Shown piece after piece: positions 25,799 through 34,771 of a stretch of DNA of 64,000 nucleotides. The DNA is from Shinella lacus (lineage in GTDB: Bacteria > Pseudomonadota > Alphaproteobacteria > Rhizobiales > Rhizobiaceae). The notes beneath the pieces are model-generated. The model saw only the letters and a list, made by a program, of their open reading frames with translations. It was not told the DNA's origin and ran no database searches. The DNA lies in assembly GCF_010994755.1 (NCBI RefSeq), contig NZ_WHSB02000018.1:1-64000 (forward strand), in the 5' to 3' direction. The position numbers and the translations under genes were made by a program. The stretch's first letter is position 1. The number at the start of each line of letters is the position of its first letter.

Positions 25799-26275
25799 AT
25801 GCGTTATCTCGCTCTCGTTTTCCTCTTCCCGTCGCTCGCCTTCGCCCAAACCTGCGACCCCTGGAGCGCCGGCATGTCGGAGGAGGAAGAGGGGCGCATC
25901 ATGATGGCCTCCGTCTGCCAGGCGGCCGGCGGCGAGACCTATGATCTCTTCCTGAAATGCGGCGCGGAAAGCGAGCTTTCTCTGCGCTTCCTCGTGCAGG
26001 CGGCGGATTTTCCGCCGGGCGACGGGCCGGAGTTTCTAAGCCCGCTGCGCCTCACCGTCGATGGCGAGGCCTTCGACGGTGAGGCGCACCACGAGGCGAT
26101 GGACAACGCCATGGTCAGCGATTTCCCGATCAAGGGGCCGCTCGTCGCGCGCCTCAAGGCCGGCAAGACGCTCACTGTCGCCTATCCCGAAACGAAACTG
26201 CCGCCGGTCGACTTCCCGCTCAAGGGATCGAAGGCGGCGATCGACACGCTGGTGGCCGCCTGCACCGGCTCCTGA
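25799..26275 (+). CDS. Periplasmic protein of unknown function
   Basis: 158 residues with an N-terminal signal peptide MRYLALVFLFPSLAFA cleaved before QTCDPW. The mature protein has four cysteines (QTCDPW, SVCQAA, LKCGAE, AACTGS), which may form two disulfides. The remainder has a beta-rich pattern (RLTVDGEAFDGEAHHEAMD, KTLTVAYPETKLPPVDFPL). I do not recognise a domain with confidence; similar secreted proteins occur in rhizobia. The ribosome site is weak. The next gene, also secreted, starts 177 bases downstream on the same strand. Confidence 0.78.
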   Translation: MRYLALVFLFPSLAFAQTCDPWSAGMSEEEEGRIMMASVCQAAGGETYDLFLKCGAESELSLRFLVQAADFPPGDGPEFLSPLRLTVDGEAFDGEAHHEAMDNAMVSDFPIKGPLVARLKAGKTLTVAYPETKLPPVDFPLKGSKAAIDTLVAACTGS

Positions 26276-26451
26276 CGGCACATCCCCGTTTTGTCCCGCC
26301 GGGCTCTTGCGGGCCGGGCGAAGATCGAATTTCATAACCCACTGAATAAGCAGGCGGTGTCGTCCGTCCCTTTCTTCAGCATGTAATGGGTGAGCGAATT
26401 TCCGGTTGCCGGCGTACCGGCCGCCTCGGTCATGTCCTCAGGGAGGGTATC

Positions 26452-28521
26452 GTGCAGCGGACTATCCATCGGTTGATCGGGGCGCTTGCCGCCTGTCTCT
26501 TTCTCCTCGCAGCGCCTGCGGCCTTCGCCGCCGAACGCTACGCGCTCATCATCGGCAATGCGGAATACGAGGATGCCGAGCCGCTGGAAAACCCGCTGAA
26601 CGACGTCGACCTTGTCGGCGAGGCGCTGGAGCGGGCGGATTTCTCCGTGACGCGCGTCACCGATGCCGATCATCTCGGCATGCTCTCGGCGCTCAACAAC
26701 TTCACCCGGGTGGCCGAGAAGGTCGAAAACCCGGTGCTCTTCGTCTATTTCTCCGGTTATGCCGTGCAGATCGACGGCGACAACTACCTGCTGCCGACCG
26801 ACGCCTCGGGCCGCACGCTGACGGGCCTGCGCAATCGCTCGCTCGTCGTCTCCGAGGTCACCGCGACGCTGCGCAAGCTCGGCACCGGCCTCAAGGTCGT
26901 GCTGTTCGACGCCGCGCATGACAACCCCTTCGTGCTGCTGCGCGACATCCAGGACGGCCTTGCCGAGCCGAAGAATGCCGACGGCATCCACTATGCCTAT
27001 GCGTCGGCGCCCGGCACGACCTACGACTACGAGGGCACGCCGATCAGCCCCTTCGCCTCCGCCTTCGTCGATGCGATCAGCATTCCCGGCATCGTGCTGG
27101 AGGACGCCTTCCGCAAGGTCGGCGAGATCGTCAAGGAGCGCAGCAAGGGCAAGCAGGAGACCTGGCAGAGCGACGCCGACTACGGCAAGTTCGCGCTGAG
27201 CGCCAAGGACGCCAAGGTCGACGAGGCGGAAATCGCCTTCTACGAATTCGCTTCGCTCGCCGACAACCGCGAGGCCTATGACCGCTACCTCAGCCGCTAT
27301 CCGGAAGGCGCCTTCGCCTATATCGCCCAGCGCAAGATCGACCTGCTCGGCCGCCGCTTCGAAGGCGACCACGAGGATACCGGCGAGATGCCCATCCTCT
27401 CGGTGTCCAACGACCGGCACGATCCCTGCGGCCGGCTCGAATTCGGCGGCAACCAGCGCGACCGCCGCCTGTCCGACGTCTACAAGGACGGCCAGCTGGT
27501 GCTGATCGATTTCAGCTTCTGGTATCCGCCGGAAAAATGCGACTACCTCTCCTTTTTCTCCACCGTCTATTCGCATGAGCGCCTGCGCAACATCATCACC
27601 TCGGCCAGCATTCCCGAGCGCCAGATCTATGTGGCGACCGAGGATGACCTGAGCCCTAGCGAGGAGCGCGCGATCTACGACTATTTCGACGAGGACCGCC
27701 GCGGCTATTCGCAGTCGCTGATGTTCCGTGCGATCAACGAGGAGCGCCGCCACGGGCTCGGCATTGCAGTGAAGACGCCGGACGACAACGCCCGTGAATA
27801 TGTCGACGAGGTGGAATGCGGCGACGGCTGCCTGCGCTTCCGCGGCCTCGTTCGCTTCCGTGACAACAGCGTGCGCTCGCTGGAGGACTACGAGTTCGAA
27901 TTCGTCGACGTGCGCCGCCTCGGCTTCTACGACAAGTACCGCGATGCGCTGCGCGACTTCCCGCACGACGAACACGCGTCGAACGACAGCGCAAGCCACG
28001 ACACCAAGACGGACAGCTACGACAGCGCCTCGAGCCACGAGACGAAGACGGATGCCTATGGCGAAAGCTCTTCGTCGAGCCACGACGACGGCTACGGTTC
28101 GGATGCCGACCCGTACCGGTCGTCGCGTTCGGTCGGCGGCTGGGACATCGTCGCGGACTTCTCCGACGATCGCCGCTTCCTGAACTGCCGCGCCATCCGC
28201 CGCAGCGGCGATGACCGCTACGCCGCCTTCCGCTGGTACGACGACGGCCACGTCACCTTCGGCTTCCAGGACACGTCCTACGACTATGCCGACGACTACA
28301 CGAAGGACGCCAAATACTGGATCGACGACGGCCAGGGCTATGACATCCATGGCAAATCCTACGGCCAACGCGAAATCGCCTACGACCTCGGCAAGGACCG
28401 CTCGGTCATCGACGCCCTGAAACGCGGCAACCACATCCGGATCGGGGATGTGGAGACAAGCCTGAAGGGTTCGAGCGCGATGCTGAACGACTTGCAGGAA
28501 TGTGTGGGGGCGTTCCGGTAG
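26452..28521 (+). CDS. Secreted caspase-fold (peptidase C14-like) protein with inactive catalytic dyad
   Basis: 689 residues from a GTG at 26452 with GGGAGG six bases upstream. A signal peptide (cut after AAFA, residue 26) precedes a p20-type caspase domain of residues 28-270: ERYALIIGNAEYEDAEPLENPLNDVD, then LFVYFSGYAVQ, GDNYLLPTDAS and KVVLFDAAHDNPF. The catalytic His of the usual SGHG is Tyr103, and the catalytic Cys of DACR(D)NPF is Ala155. Both dyad residues are therefore gone while the fold motifs are kept. Residues about 505-560 are a low-complexity Ser/Asp/His/Lys linker with imperfect ASHDTKTD and SSHETKTD repeats, followed by a C-terminal globular region with a cysteine pair. It is probably a periplasmic binding or scaffold protein, not a protease. 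Confidence 0.88.
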   Translation: MQRTIHRLIGALAACLFLLAAPAAFAAERYALIIGNAEYEDAEPLENPLNDVDLVGEALERADFSVTRVTDADHLGMLSALNNFTRVAEKVENPVLFVYFSGYAVQIDGDNYLLPTDASGRTLTGLRNRSLVVSEVTATLRKLGTGLKVVLFDAAHDNPFVLLRDIQDGLAEPKNADGIHYAYASAPGTTYDYEGTPISPFASAFVDAISIPGIVLEDAFRKVGEIVKERSKGKQETWQSDADYGKFALSAKDAKVDEAEIAFYEFASLADNREAYDRYLSRYPEGAFAYIAQRKIDLLGRRFEGDHEDTGEMPILSVSNDRHDPCGRLEFGGNQRDRRLSDVYKDGQLVLIDFSFWYPPEKCDYLSFFSTVYSHERLRNIITSASIPERQIYVATEDDLSPSEERAIYDYFDEDRRGYSQSLMFRAINEERRHGLGIAVKTPDDNAREYVDEVECGDGCLRFRGLVRFRDNSVRSLEDYEFEFVDVRRLGFYDKYRDALRDFPHDEHASNDSASHDTKTDSYDSASSHETKTDAYGESSSSSHDDGYGSDADPYRSSRSVGGWDIVADFSDDRRFLNCRAIRRSGDDRYAAFRWYDDGHVTFGFQDTSYDYADDYTKDAKYWIDDGQGYDIHGKSYGQREIAYDLGKDRSVIDALKRGNHIRIGDVETSLKGSSAMLNDLQECVGAFR

Positions 28522-28551
28522 GCGCGCTCAGTGCAGCAGCGCAAAGGCAGA

Positions 28552-28576
28552 GAAAAAGCCGGCACTAAGGCCGGCT
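28552..28576 (-). terminator. Rho-independent terminator reading leftward
   Basis: Minus strand: AGCCGGC, loop CTTAGT, GCCGGCTTTTT. It lies 65 bases beyond the stop of the small gene at 28641-28808 and is oriented to end that transcript; read the other way it lacks a U-tract. Confidence 0.75.
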
Positions 28577-28640
28577 CAAAAGTCTCGATGGTGCCACCGA
28601 CTATTGGCGTTTAACGGCCGCCTGCTCTAATCTATTCCGG

Positions 28641-28808
28641 TTACGCGGTACTCAAGCGTATCCGGTGTCTTGAAGCGCTATCCACAATCTCTTTGTTCTC
28701 GTCCAGTGCAACAGCGGTAAGATAGGCAAGCAATGACATGCCATCTTGGCGCGAAAGATGCTGAACGAGTTCAAGAAGATAGCGGATTTGGTCTTGGTGA
28801 CGACGCAT
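28641..28808 (-). CDS. Small 55-residue helical protein
   Basis: A short ORF with ATG at 28808, TAA at 28641 and a good ribosome site (AAGGGA six bases before the start). The protein starts MRRHQDQIRYLLELVQHLSR and continues with an amphipathic helix LLAYLTAVALDENKEIV and a basic tail. A leftward terminator follows at 28552. Base composition is more AT-rich than the neighbours. No signal or membrane segment, and no family recognised; size and pattern suit a small helical partner or regulator. A longer overlapping frame in the same region has no ribosome site and is considered spurious. Confidence 0.65.
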   Translation of the reverse strand: MRRHQDQIRYLLELVQHLSRQDGMSLLAYLTAVALDENKEIVDSASRHRIRLSTA

Positions 28809-28973
28809 TTTCTATCCCTTGTGGTGTGCGACGCAACGACCATCCAGAGTTTTAAAAGCGCTTTCAATCCCCAATTCTACTATGTCTTTTTACATAACCG
28901 CAGAGTCTCCCGCCGTGACAGGAGGGCAATGACGCCTGAGTTGTGCCTCGGGTAATTCAGGGAAAAACGAATC

Positions 28974-31067
28974 CTACATCTTCCCCGCAACCTTGATCGC
29001 AAACGCATACTCGAACGCGATCTCCTCCAGTCGCTGGAAGCGACCCGACGCGCCGCCGTGGCCCGCGCCCATGTTGGTCTTGAGGAGGATGGGCTCGCTG
29101 CCGGTGGTCTTTTCGCGCAGCTTGGCGACCCATTTGGTGGGCTCCCAATAGGTGACGCGGGGGTCGGTGAGGCCGGAGAGCGCGAGTATAGCGGGGTAGG
29201 GTTTCGCCTCGACATTGTCGTAGGGCGAGTAGCTGGCCATCAGCTGGTAGAAATCCCTGCTGTCGATCGGGTTGCCCCATTCGGGCCATTCCGGCGGCGT
29301 CAGCGGCAGGGTGTCGTCGAGCATGGTGTTGAGCACGTCGACGAAGGGCACGGCGGCGATGATGCCGCCGAATTTTTCCGGCGCCATGTTGGCGATGGCC
29401 CCCATCAGCATGCCGCCGGCCGAGCCGCCCTCGGCGACGATCTTCGCGTAGGACGTGAACTTCTCTTGATTCAGATAGTCGGCAGCGGCGATGAAGTCCT
29501 TGAACGTATTGGTCTTCCTGTCCATCTTGCCGTTTTCGTACCAGGCGAAACCCTTGTCCTTGCCGCCGCGGATATGGGCGATGGCATAGACGAAGCCGCG
29601 GTCGACGAGCGACAGGCAATTGGTGTTGAAGGACGCCGGGATGGTGATACCGTAGGCGCCGTAGCCGTAGAGCAGGCAGGGCGCGGAGCCGTCGAGCGGC
29701 GTATCCTTGCGGTAGAGCAGGGTGACCGGCACCTGCTCACCGTCGAAGGCTGGGGCGAAGACGCGGCGGGTAATATAGTCGTCCGGATTGTGGCCGGAGG
29801 GCACTTCCTGGGTCTTCAGAAGCGTGCGCTCGCGCGTCGCCATATTGTAGTCGAAGAGCTGCGAGGGCGTCGTCATCGAGGAATAGGAGAAGCGGATGAC
29901 ATCCGTGTCATATTCCGCAGCTCCCGAAAGGCCGAGCGAATAGGCTTCCTCCGCAAAGGCGATGGCGTGTTCCTCGCCGGTCTTACGGTCGCGCACGACG
30001 ATGCGCGGCAGGCCTTCGTGACGCTCCAGCCAAATGAGGTGGCGGGCATAGGCCATGTGGTTGAGGATCAGCGTGCCGGCGCGATGCGGCACGACCTCGC
30101 TCCAGTTCTCGCGGCCCGGCGCCGTCACCGGCGTCTGCATGATCTTGAAGTCCTTGGCGCCGTCGGCATTGGTCAGGATGTAGAAGACGTCCCCGCCCTC
30201 CGTCATCGAATATTCGAGCCCCGTCTGGCGCGGCGTCACGATGACGGGCGTCGCGAGCAGATCCTTGGTCGAGAGCAGGCGGTATTCGCTCGTCTCGTGG
30301 TCATGGATGTCGATATAGATGTAATCGTCGATCAGCGAGCCGCCGACCGACATGAAGAAGCCCGCATCCTTCTCCTCGTAGACCAGCCGGTCGTTCTCCT
30401 GGCGCTCGCCGAGGATGTGGTGGAAGATCTTCGAGGGGCGGTGGTTCTCGTCGAGCGCGGTATAGAAGAAGCTCTTCGCATCCGGCGCCCAGACGCCGTC
30501 GCCGCCGGTGTTGTCGAGCGTGTCGGAACGGTCCTCGCCGGTCGCAAGATCGCGCACGCGCAGCGTGAAATATTCCGAGCCCTTGTCGTCATAACCCCAG
30601 ATGCCGAGCGAATGGTCGGTCGAATGGCTGATGCCGGCAAGCCGGAAATAGTCCTTGCCGGAGGCCTCCTTGTCGCCGTCGAGCAGGAGCTTGCGGTCGC
30701 CGCCCTCGCGCGGTTCGCGGAAGTAGCGCGGCTGCTCGCCGCCGGTGACGTAGGACGTTCCATAGGCGAAGGGACCGTCCTTCATCGGCACGGAACTGTC
30801 GTCCTCCTTGATGCGGCCGCGCATCTCGGCAAACAGCACCTTTTGCAGCGCTTCCGTGTCGGCCATCGCCGCCGTCATATAGGCGTTCTCCGCTTCCAGA
30901 TGGGTGCGGATCTCCGGCTGGAGGATCGTGGGATCCTTGAACATCGCCTGCCAGTTCTCGTCGCGGAACCAGGCATAATCGTCGGTGCGGGTGATGCCGT
31001 GACGGGTATCGGAGAGCGGCTTCTTGGCGGCGACGGGGGCGGCGGGCAGGTTTTGGAAGACGGACAC
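28974..31067 (-). CDS. ptrB: Oligopeptidase B (prolyl oligopeptidase family S9A)
   Basis: 697 residues, the normal length. The N-terminal seven-bladed propeller covers about residues 70-415 and the alpha/beta hydrolase domain follows (LLYGYGAYGITIPASFN). The nucleophile is in EGGSAGGMLMG, the catalytic Asp in SGLTDPRVTYWEP and the His in GAGHGGASGR. It cleaves short basic peptides after Arg or Lys in the cytoplasm. The GTG start at 31067 is supported by GGAG eight bases upstream and by the alignable MSVFQNLPAAPVAAKKPLSD beginning. Confidence 0.94.
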   Translation of the reverse strand: MSVFQNLPAAPVAAKKPLSDTRHGITRTDDYAWFRDENWQAMFKDPTILQPEIRTHLEAENAYMTAAMADTEALQKVLFAEMRGRIKEDDSSVPMKDGPFAYGTSYVTGGEQPRYFREPREGGDRKLLLDGDKEASGKDYFRLAGISHSTDHSLGIWGYDDKGSEYFTLRVRDLATGEDRSDTLDNTGGDGVWAPDAKSFFYTALDENHRPSKIFHHILGERQENDRLVYEEKDAGFFMSVGGSLIDDYIYIDIHDHETSEYRLLSTKDLLATPVIVTPRQTGLEYSMTEGGDVFYILTNADGAKDFKIMQTPVTAPGRENWSEVVPHRAGTLILNHMAYARHLIWLERHEGLPRIVVRDRKTGEEHAIAFAEEAYSLGLSGAAEYDTDVIRFSYSSMTTPSQLFDYNMATRERTLLKTQEVPSGHNPDDYITRRVFAPAFDGEQVPVTLLYRKDTPLDGSAPCLLYGYGAYGITIPASFNTNCLSLVDRGFVYAIAHIRGGKDKGFAWYENGKMDRKTNTFKDFIAAADYLNQEKFTSYAKIVAEGGSAGGMLMGAIANMAPEKFGGIIAAVPFVDVLNTMLDDTLPLTPPEWPEWGNPIDSRDFYQLMASYSPYDNVEAKPYPAILALSGLTDPRVTYWEPTKWVAKLREKTTGSEPILLKTNMGAGHGGASGRFQRLEEIAFEYAFAIKVAGKM

Positions 31068-31153
31068 GGTTTCACTCCGGCAAATCGCTAGGCGGGATCA
31101 AACAGATAGAGACCCCCGGCGCCGGCATCAATGCGGCTGGCGGAACTTTCTGG

Positions 31154-32284
31154 TCAACCCGGCAGGTTGCGCTTGTTCGCCTTGCGCTTGGCGGGGCGCA
31201 GTTCGTCGGCGATGGTCATGCCGATGATCGAGAGCGGCAGGGCCAGCATGGCGCCGGCGGCGCCCCACATCCAGGTCCAGAAGATGATGGCGGTGAAGAT
31301 GATGAAGGCGTTGACCTCCAGCCGCTTGCCCATCACCGCCGGCATGACGAGGTTTTCCATGGCGAGGTGCACCAGGAAGAAGGCCAGCGCCGGCATCAGG
31401 CCCATCATCAACGTCTCGTGCGTCAGCACGCCGGCTGTGGCGAGCGCGATGGTCATCAGCGTCACGCCGAGGAAGGGCACGAAGGAGGACAGGAACGCGA
31501 AAAGCCCCCACAGCGCCGGCATGGCGAGCCCGCCGCCCCAGGTGATCAGCGCGGTGACCACGCCGAGTGCGCCATAGACGAGGGCGGCGGTCGCGAAATA
31601 ATAGCCGAGCGCGCTGTCGATGGCGTTCATGATGCGAATGGTGGTGAGCCGCTGGCCGCGGCGCGGGAAGGCCATGATGATCATCTGCCGAAGCTTCAGG
31701 CGTGCCGAGAGGAAGAGCACGAGGGCGGCAAAGAAGATCATGCCCTGCAGGAGGGCGGGGGTGAGGCTTGAGGACAGGATGCCGAGAATGCTGCCGGTGT
31801 TCTCCAGCACCTTCTCCATCGTCATTCCGCCGCTCTGAAAGGTTTCGTGGCTGATGTTCAGCCAGCCAAGGCGGGAAAACAGCGGCGTGATGCGGTCATA
31901 AGCGCCGCGCACGAGATCCGGCGCATTGGCGGCGAGCTGGGTGATCGGGTCGGCGAGTAGACCCACCAGGAAGAACAGGCCAAGCCCGAACAGGCCGGCC
32001 AGCAGCAGCGCGGTCGGCAGCGGCGGGATGCCGAACTCGTTCAACTTTTCCGCGGCGACGCCGAAGATGAGACCAGTCACCACGGCGAGACACAGCGGAA
32101 TGAGGATCGGCGCCATCAGATAGACGACGGCCATCGCCATGATCGCGAAGATGCCGATCGCCGCCCAGGCGGCGGCAATGTCGAGGCCGTAACGGCGCGG
32201 GGCGTCTTCCCGAAGGTTCTTTTCGAGATCGATGCTGCCCCGCAAGAGCCGCCGTTCAGCCGGTTTTCCTAGAATTTCGTGCAT
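31154..32284 (-). CDS. AI-2E family permease (PerM/TqsA-like)
   Basis: 376 residues with about eight membrane segments. The first two lie at residues 40-85, the amphipathic middle (residues 130-220) contains YDRITPLFSRLGWLNISHETF, and the C-terminal half has the family pattern YYFATAALVYGALGVVTALI, WGGGLAMPALWGLFAFLSSFVPFLG and LENLVMPAVMGKRLEVNAF. The family includes the autoinducer-2 exporter TqsA and sodium/proton antiporters; the function here is not known. The open frame reaches 32515, but the upstream part has no ribosome site and overlaps the DUF930 gene on the other strand. Start 32284 has only a weak GGGGAA. Confidence 0.88.
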   Translation of the reverse strand: MHEILGKPAERRLLRGSIDLEKNLREDAPRRYGLDIAAAWAAIGIFAIMAMAVVYLMAPILIPLCLAVVTGLIFGVAAEKLNEFGIPPLPTALLLAGLFGLGLFFLVGLLADPITQLAANAPDLVRGAYDRITPLFSRLGWLNISHETFQSGGMTMEKVLENTGSILGILSSSLTPALLQGMIFFAALVLFLSARLKLRQMIIMAFPRRGQRLTTIRIMNAIDSALGYYFATAALVYGALGVVTALITWGGGLAMPALWGLFAFLSSFVPFLGVTLMTIALATAGVLTHETLMMGLMPALAFFLVHLAMENLVMPAVMGKRLEVNAFIIFTAIIFWTWMWGAAGAMLALPLSIIGMTIADELRPAKRKANKRNLPG

Positions 32285-32448
32285 GGTGCGTTCCCCGATC
32301 CGCGCCTGAAACGCCCGGGCAAGGTGGAAGTTCCATAAGAGGTCGCTTGAAACCGCTGGTGGGTTGTCATGTGTCGTGAAATGGCCATATTGCCCGCCGA
32401 CCCCGAATTGAAGCGTCGCAAATGACGAGACCAAGAGGAGGCAGACAG

Positions 32449-32859
32449 GTGAAACGGCAGGCAATCGGGCTTCAAATCGCCCTTTGCACCCTGGTTCTTG
32501 CGCCGATGGCGGCATCGCCGGCTTTGGCGATCGATGCCCGGCTGCGCAGCCAGCTCGAAAAGCTGACGCCGGAAGAGCGGCTGGAACAGCGCTGCGACAT
32601 GGAGGCGATGGACCAGATCGGCGACGGGAAGGGCGGCTTTCGCCCGGACAAGGTGATCGCTTACGCGTTCGGCGACCCGAAGCTCGACGGCACCACCATC
32701 AAGACGCGCGGCGCGGTGTTCCGCAGCAAGGGCGAGTGGTATCGGCTGTCCTACAAATGCGAGGCGAGCGCCGACCGGCTGGAGGTCCACGCCTTCAAGT
32801 ACAAGGTCGGCGACGTGGTGCCGCACGAGGACTGGGCGGCGCATTATCTCTACGACTGA
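32449..32859 (+). CDS. DUF930 family secreted protein
   Basis: 136 residues. The GTG start at 32449 has an excellent GAGGAGG seven bases upstream. A signal peptide (through about residue 27, ending SPALA) is followed by IDARLRSQLEKLTPEERLEQRCDMEAMDQI, which is characteristic of DUF930, and two conserved cysteines (EQRCDMEA, SYKCEASA). The family is common in rhizobia and of unknown function; the protein is probably periplasmic. The last ten bases overlap the 3' end of the convergent GST gene. Confidence 0.87.
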   Translation: MKRQAIGLQIALCTLVLAPMAASPALAIDARLRSQLEKLTPEERLEQRCDMEAMDQIGDGKGGFRPDKVIAYAFGDPKLDGTTIKTRGAVFRSKGEWYRLSYKCEASADRLEVHAFKYKVGDVVPHEDWAAHYLYD

Positions 32860-33494
32860 GGGTCGGCCTGCGCGAAATGCGCCATCTGGCCGTCATGGGC
32901 GCGCTTGAAGGCAGGGCGCGCGCAGATCCGCTCGACATAGGATTTCAGCGCGGGGAAATCGCCGGCCGCCTTGACCTTCGGCACGCGAAGCACGTCGGCC
33001 ATCAGCAGATCGGCGACGGTAAACCGTCCGGCGGCGAGCCATTCGCGCTCCGCCAGCACCGCCTCCAGATGTGTCAGGCGCTGGAGCACCCAGCCTTCGA
33101 GCGGGTTTTCCGCGCCCTTGGAAAGGCCGATGAACCACCAGGGCACCGTCACCATCTCGATGGAATTGAGCGCCGCAATCGTCCATTCCAGCGTTTCCGC
33201 CTCGCCCTTGCGGTCGCGGGGCATCAGTGTTTCGCTTTTCCGGGCGAGATAGAGAAGACAGGCGCCGCTTTCGAAGACATTGATATCGCCGTCCTCCAGG
33301 AACGGCACCTGGCCGAACGGCTGGCGGGCAAAATGCTCCGCGCCGCGGTGGTGGAACGAGACGGAGCGGACGTCATAGTCGAGGCCCGCTTCTTCGCAGG
33401 CCCAGCGCAGCCGGAGGTCGCGAACAAAACCGCGCGGACCGGATTTGCCGCCCGGCACCCAGTCATATGTCCAGATCGTCAATGGCTCGGTCAT
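32850..33494 (-). CDS. Glutathione S-transferase family protein
   Basis: 214 residues. The thioredoxin-like N-terminal domain has the glutathione-site segment FGQVPFLEDGDINVFESGACLLYLARK (cis-Pro, then the E-S pair) and a helical C-terminal domain with AGRFTVADLLMADVLRVPK, the N-capping box/hydrophobic staple motif. An active-site Ser or Cys near the N-terminus is not obvious (WTYDWVPGGKSGPRGFVRDL). It probably conjugates or reduces small electrophiles, substrate unknown. Convergent with the DUF930 gene, with a 10-base overlap. Confidence 0.88.
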   Translation of the reverse strand: MTEPLTIWTYDWVPGGKSGPRGFVRDLRLRWACEEAGLDYDVRSVSFHHRGAEHFARQPFGQVPFLEDGDINVFESGACLLYLARKSETLMPRDRKGEAETLEWTIAALNSIEMVTVPWWFIGLSKGAENPLEGWVLQRLTHLEAVLAEREWLAAGRFTVADLLMADVLRVPKVKAAGDFPALKSYVERICARPAFKRAHDGQMAHFAQADPQS

Positions 33495-33527
33495 GCTGCC
33501 TCTCCCTTAGCTGTGCCCAAAATCGAC

Positions 33528-33559
33528 GAAAACGGCGTTTAAAGCAAAACACCGTTTTC
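33528..33559 (-). terminator. Hairpin terminator after the VOC gene
   Basis: Arms GAAAACGGCGTTT (33528-33540) and AAACACCGTTTTC (33547-33559) pair over 13 bases with one mismatch. It lies 39 bases past the VOC stop and 34 bases before the GST start on the minus strand. Confidence 0.6.
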
Positions 33560-33597
33560 ACCGATCTGGTTCCGGAAAGGCAAGGCTATGCTGTCGT

Positions 33598-34560
33598 TCA
33601 GGCCGAGAGCTTGAGGCCGATGCCCCAGGGATCGACGAGAGAAACCGTGTCGCCGGAGCGCGTGGTGGCGATCGCCAGTTCGTCGAGCTTCTTCAGGGCA
33701 CCGCCCAGTTTCGCCGGATCGTTGAAGCGGATCGTGTAGTCGGCAAGGCCGGTCATGCCCGCCTGGCGCTTCGGCTGGCCGCTCGAATTCCAGACATTTG
33801 CCGCGACATGATGGTGATACTTGCCGGTGGCGAAGAAGCTCGCGCCCGGATAGGTCGTCATGATGTCGAGGCCCAGCACGTCGTGGAAGAAGGCGTTCGC
33901 TTCGGGGATGTTCGAGACCTGGAGGTGGATATGGCCGATCACCGTGCCGTTTTCCTGGCCCGTCCAGCCATCCTTCGGCGCCTCGTCGTAGAGCGCCTGC
34001 AAGTCGAGCCGGTGCGTCGCCATCTTCACCGTGCCATCGGCAATGTAGGTCCATTCGGCGCGATCACGGTCGCGGTAGATCTCGATGCCGTTGCCTTCGG
34101 GATCGTCGAGATAGATCGCCTCGCTGACGAGGTGGTCCGAGGCGCCGGTGAGCGGCACGTTGTTTTGCGCAGCATGCGCCAGCCAGCGGCCGAGCTCCTT
34201 GCGGTTCGGCACGAGGAAGGCGGTGTGGAAGAGGCCCGGCGCATTGCGCGGCGCGCGCGCGGCATTGCTGCCCGTCGTCAGCGTCAGGAGCGGCCGGCCG
34301 GCGACGCCGAGCGTTTCGCCCGAGGCGGATGTTTCGAGAACCGTCAGGCCCATCGCCTGCTGGTAGAAGGCCGACACCATCGGCAGGTCGATGACCGTCA
34401 GGTGCGAATGGTCGACGAAGGCCGGCATGGCGACGGCGTGGTTCGGCTGGGTGGTGGTGTCGGTCATGGTGGCGGTCTCCGCGCGAATGGGGCCGGCCTT
34501 GCTTGCGGCGATGCCCGCGGCGGCAGCGCCGAGGAATGTCCGTCTGTCGAGGTCCGTCAT
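33598..34560 (-). CDS. VOC-family (extradiol dioxygenase-like) protein with Tat-like N-terminus
   Basis: 320 residues from the ATG at 34560 (GGGAAA upstream). Two vicinal-oxygen-chelate modules follow the start: HSHLTVIDLPMVSAFYQQAMGL with GLFHTAFLVPNRKELG and GNGIEIYRD, then GTVIGHIHLQVSNIPEANAFFHD with KYHHHVAANVW and DPWGIGLKL. Metal ligands His, His and Glu are plausible, as in catechol-2,3-dioxygenase CatE. Residues 5-11 read DRRTFLG, followed by an alanine-rich stretch to IRAETA, a twin-arginine signal pattern unusual for this enzyme class. An internal ATG after residue 31 (GGAG ten bases before) would give the usual cytoplasmic form; both starts could be used. The upstream frame to 35079 is spurious. 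Confidence 0.85.
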   Translation of the reverse strand: MTDLDRRTFLGAAAAGIAASKAGPIRAETATMTDTTTQPNHAVAMPAFVDHSHLTVIDLPMVSAFYQQAMGLTVLETSASGETLGVAGRPLLTLTTGSNAARAPRNAPGLFHTAFLVPNRKELGRWLAHAAQNNVPLTGASDHLVSEAIYLDDPEGNGIEIYRDRDRAEWTYIADGTVKMATHRLDLQALYDEAPKDGWTGQENGTVIGHIHLQVSNIPEANAFFHDVLGLDIMTTYPGASFFATGKYHHHVAANVWNSSGQPKRQAGMTGLADYTIRFNDPAKLGGALKKLDELAIATTRSGDTVSLVDPWGIGLKLSA

Positions 34561-34771
34561 GGTCTGTTTCCCGTTTCGGTTTCCCCTGGAAACCGTTCTG
34601 TTGGAGCGGACTATGACGGAAGGACTGCGTTCACGAAAGCCGGCGGTTCGGCAATTTACTGTCAACGTGGCGTTGACGATGCCGTTCGGGAATTTGATTC
34701 CGATCAATGCCGTTTCCCCGGCGCGATGCCAATTTCGGCACCGGTTGAAACCAACGGAGACCGGTATCGTG

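Noticed and set aside
28652-28867. 71-codon frame overlapping the 55-residue small gene
   Set aside because: It has no ribosome site and an irregular composition; the other frame in the same place has a proper start signal and terminator.
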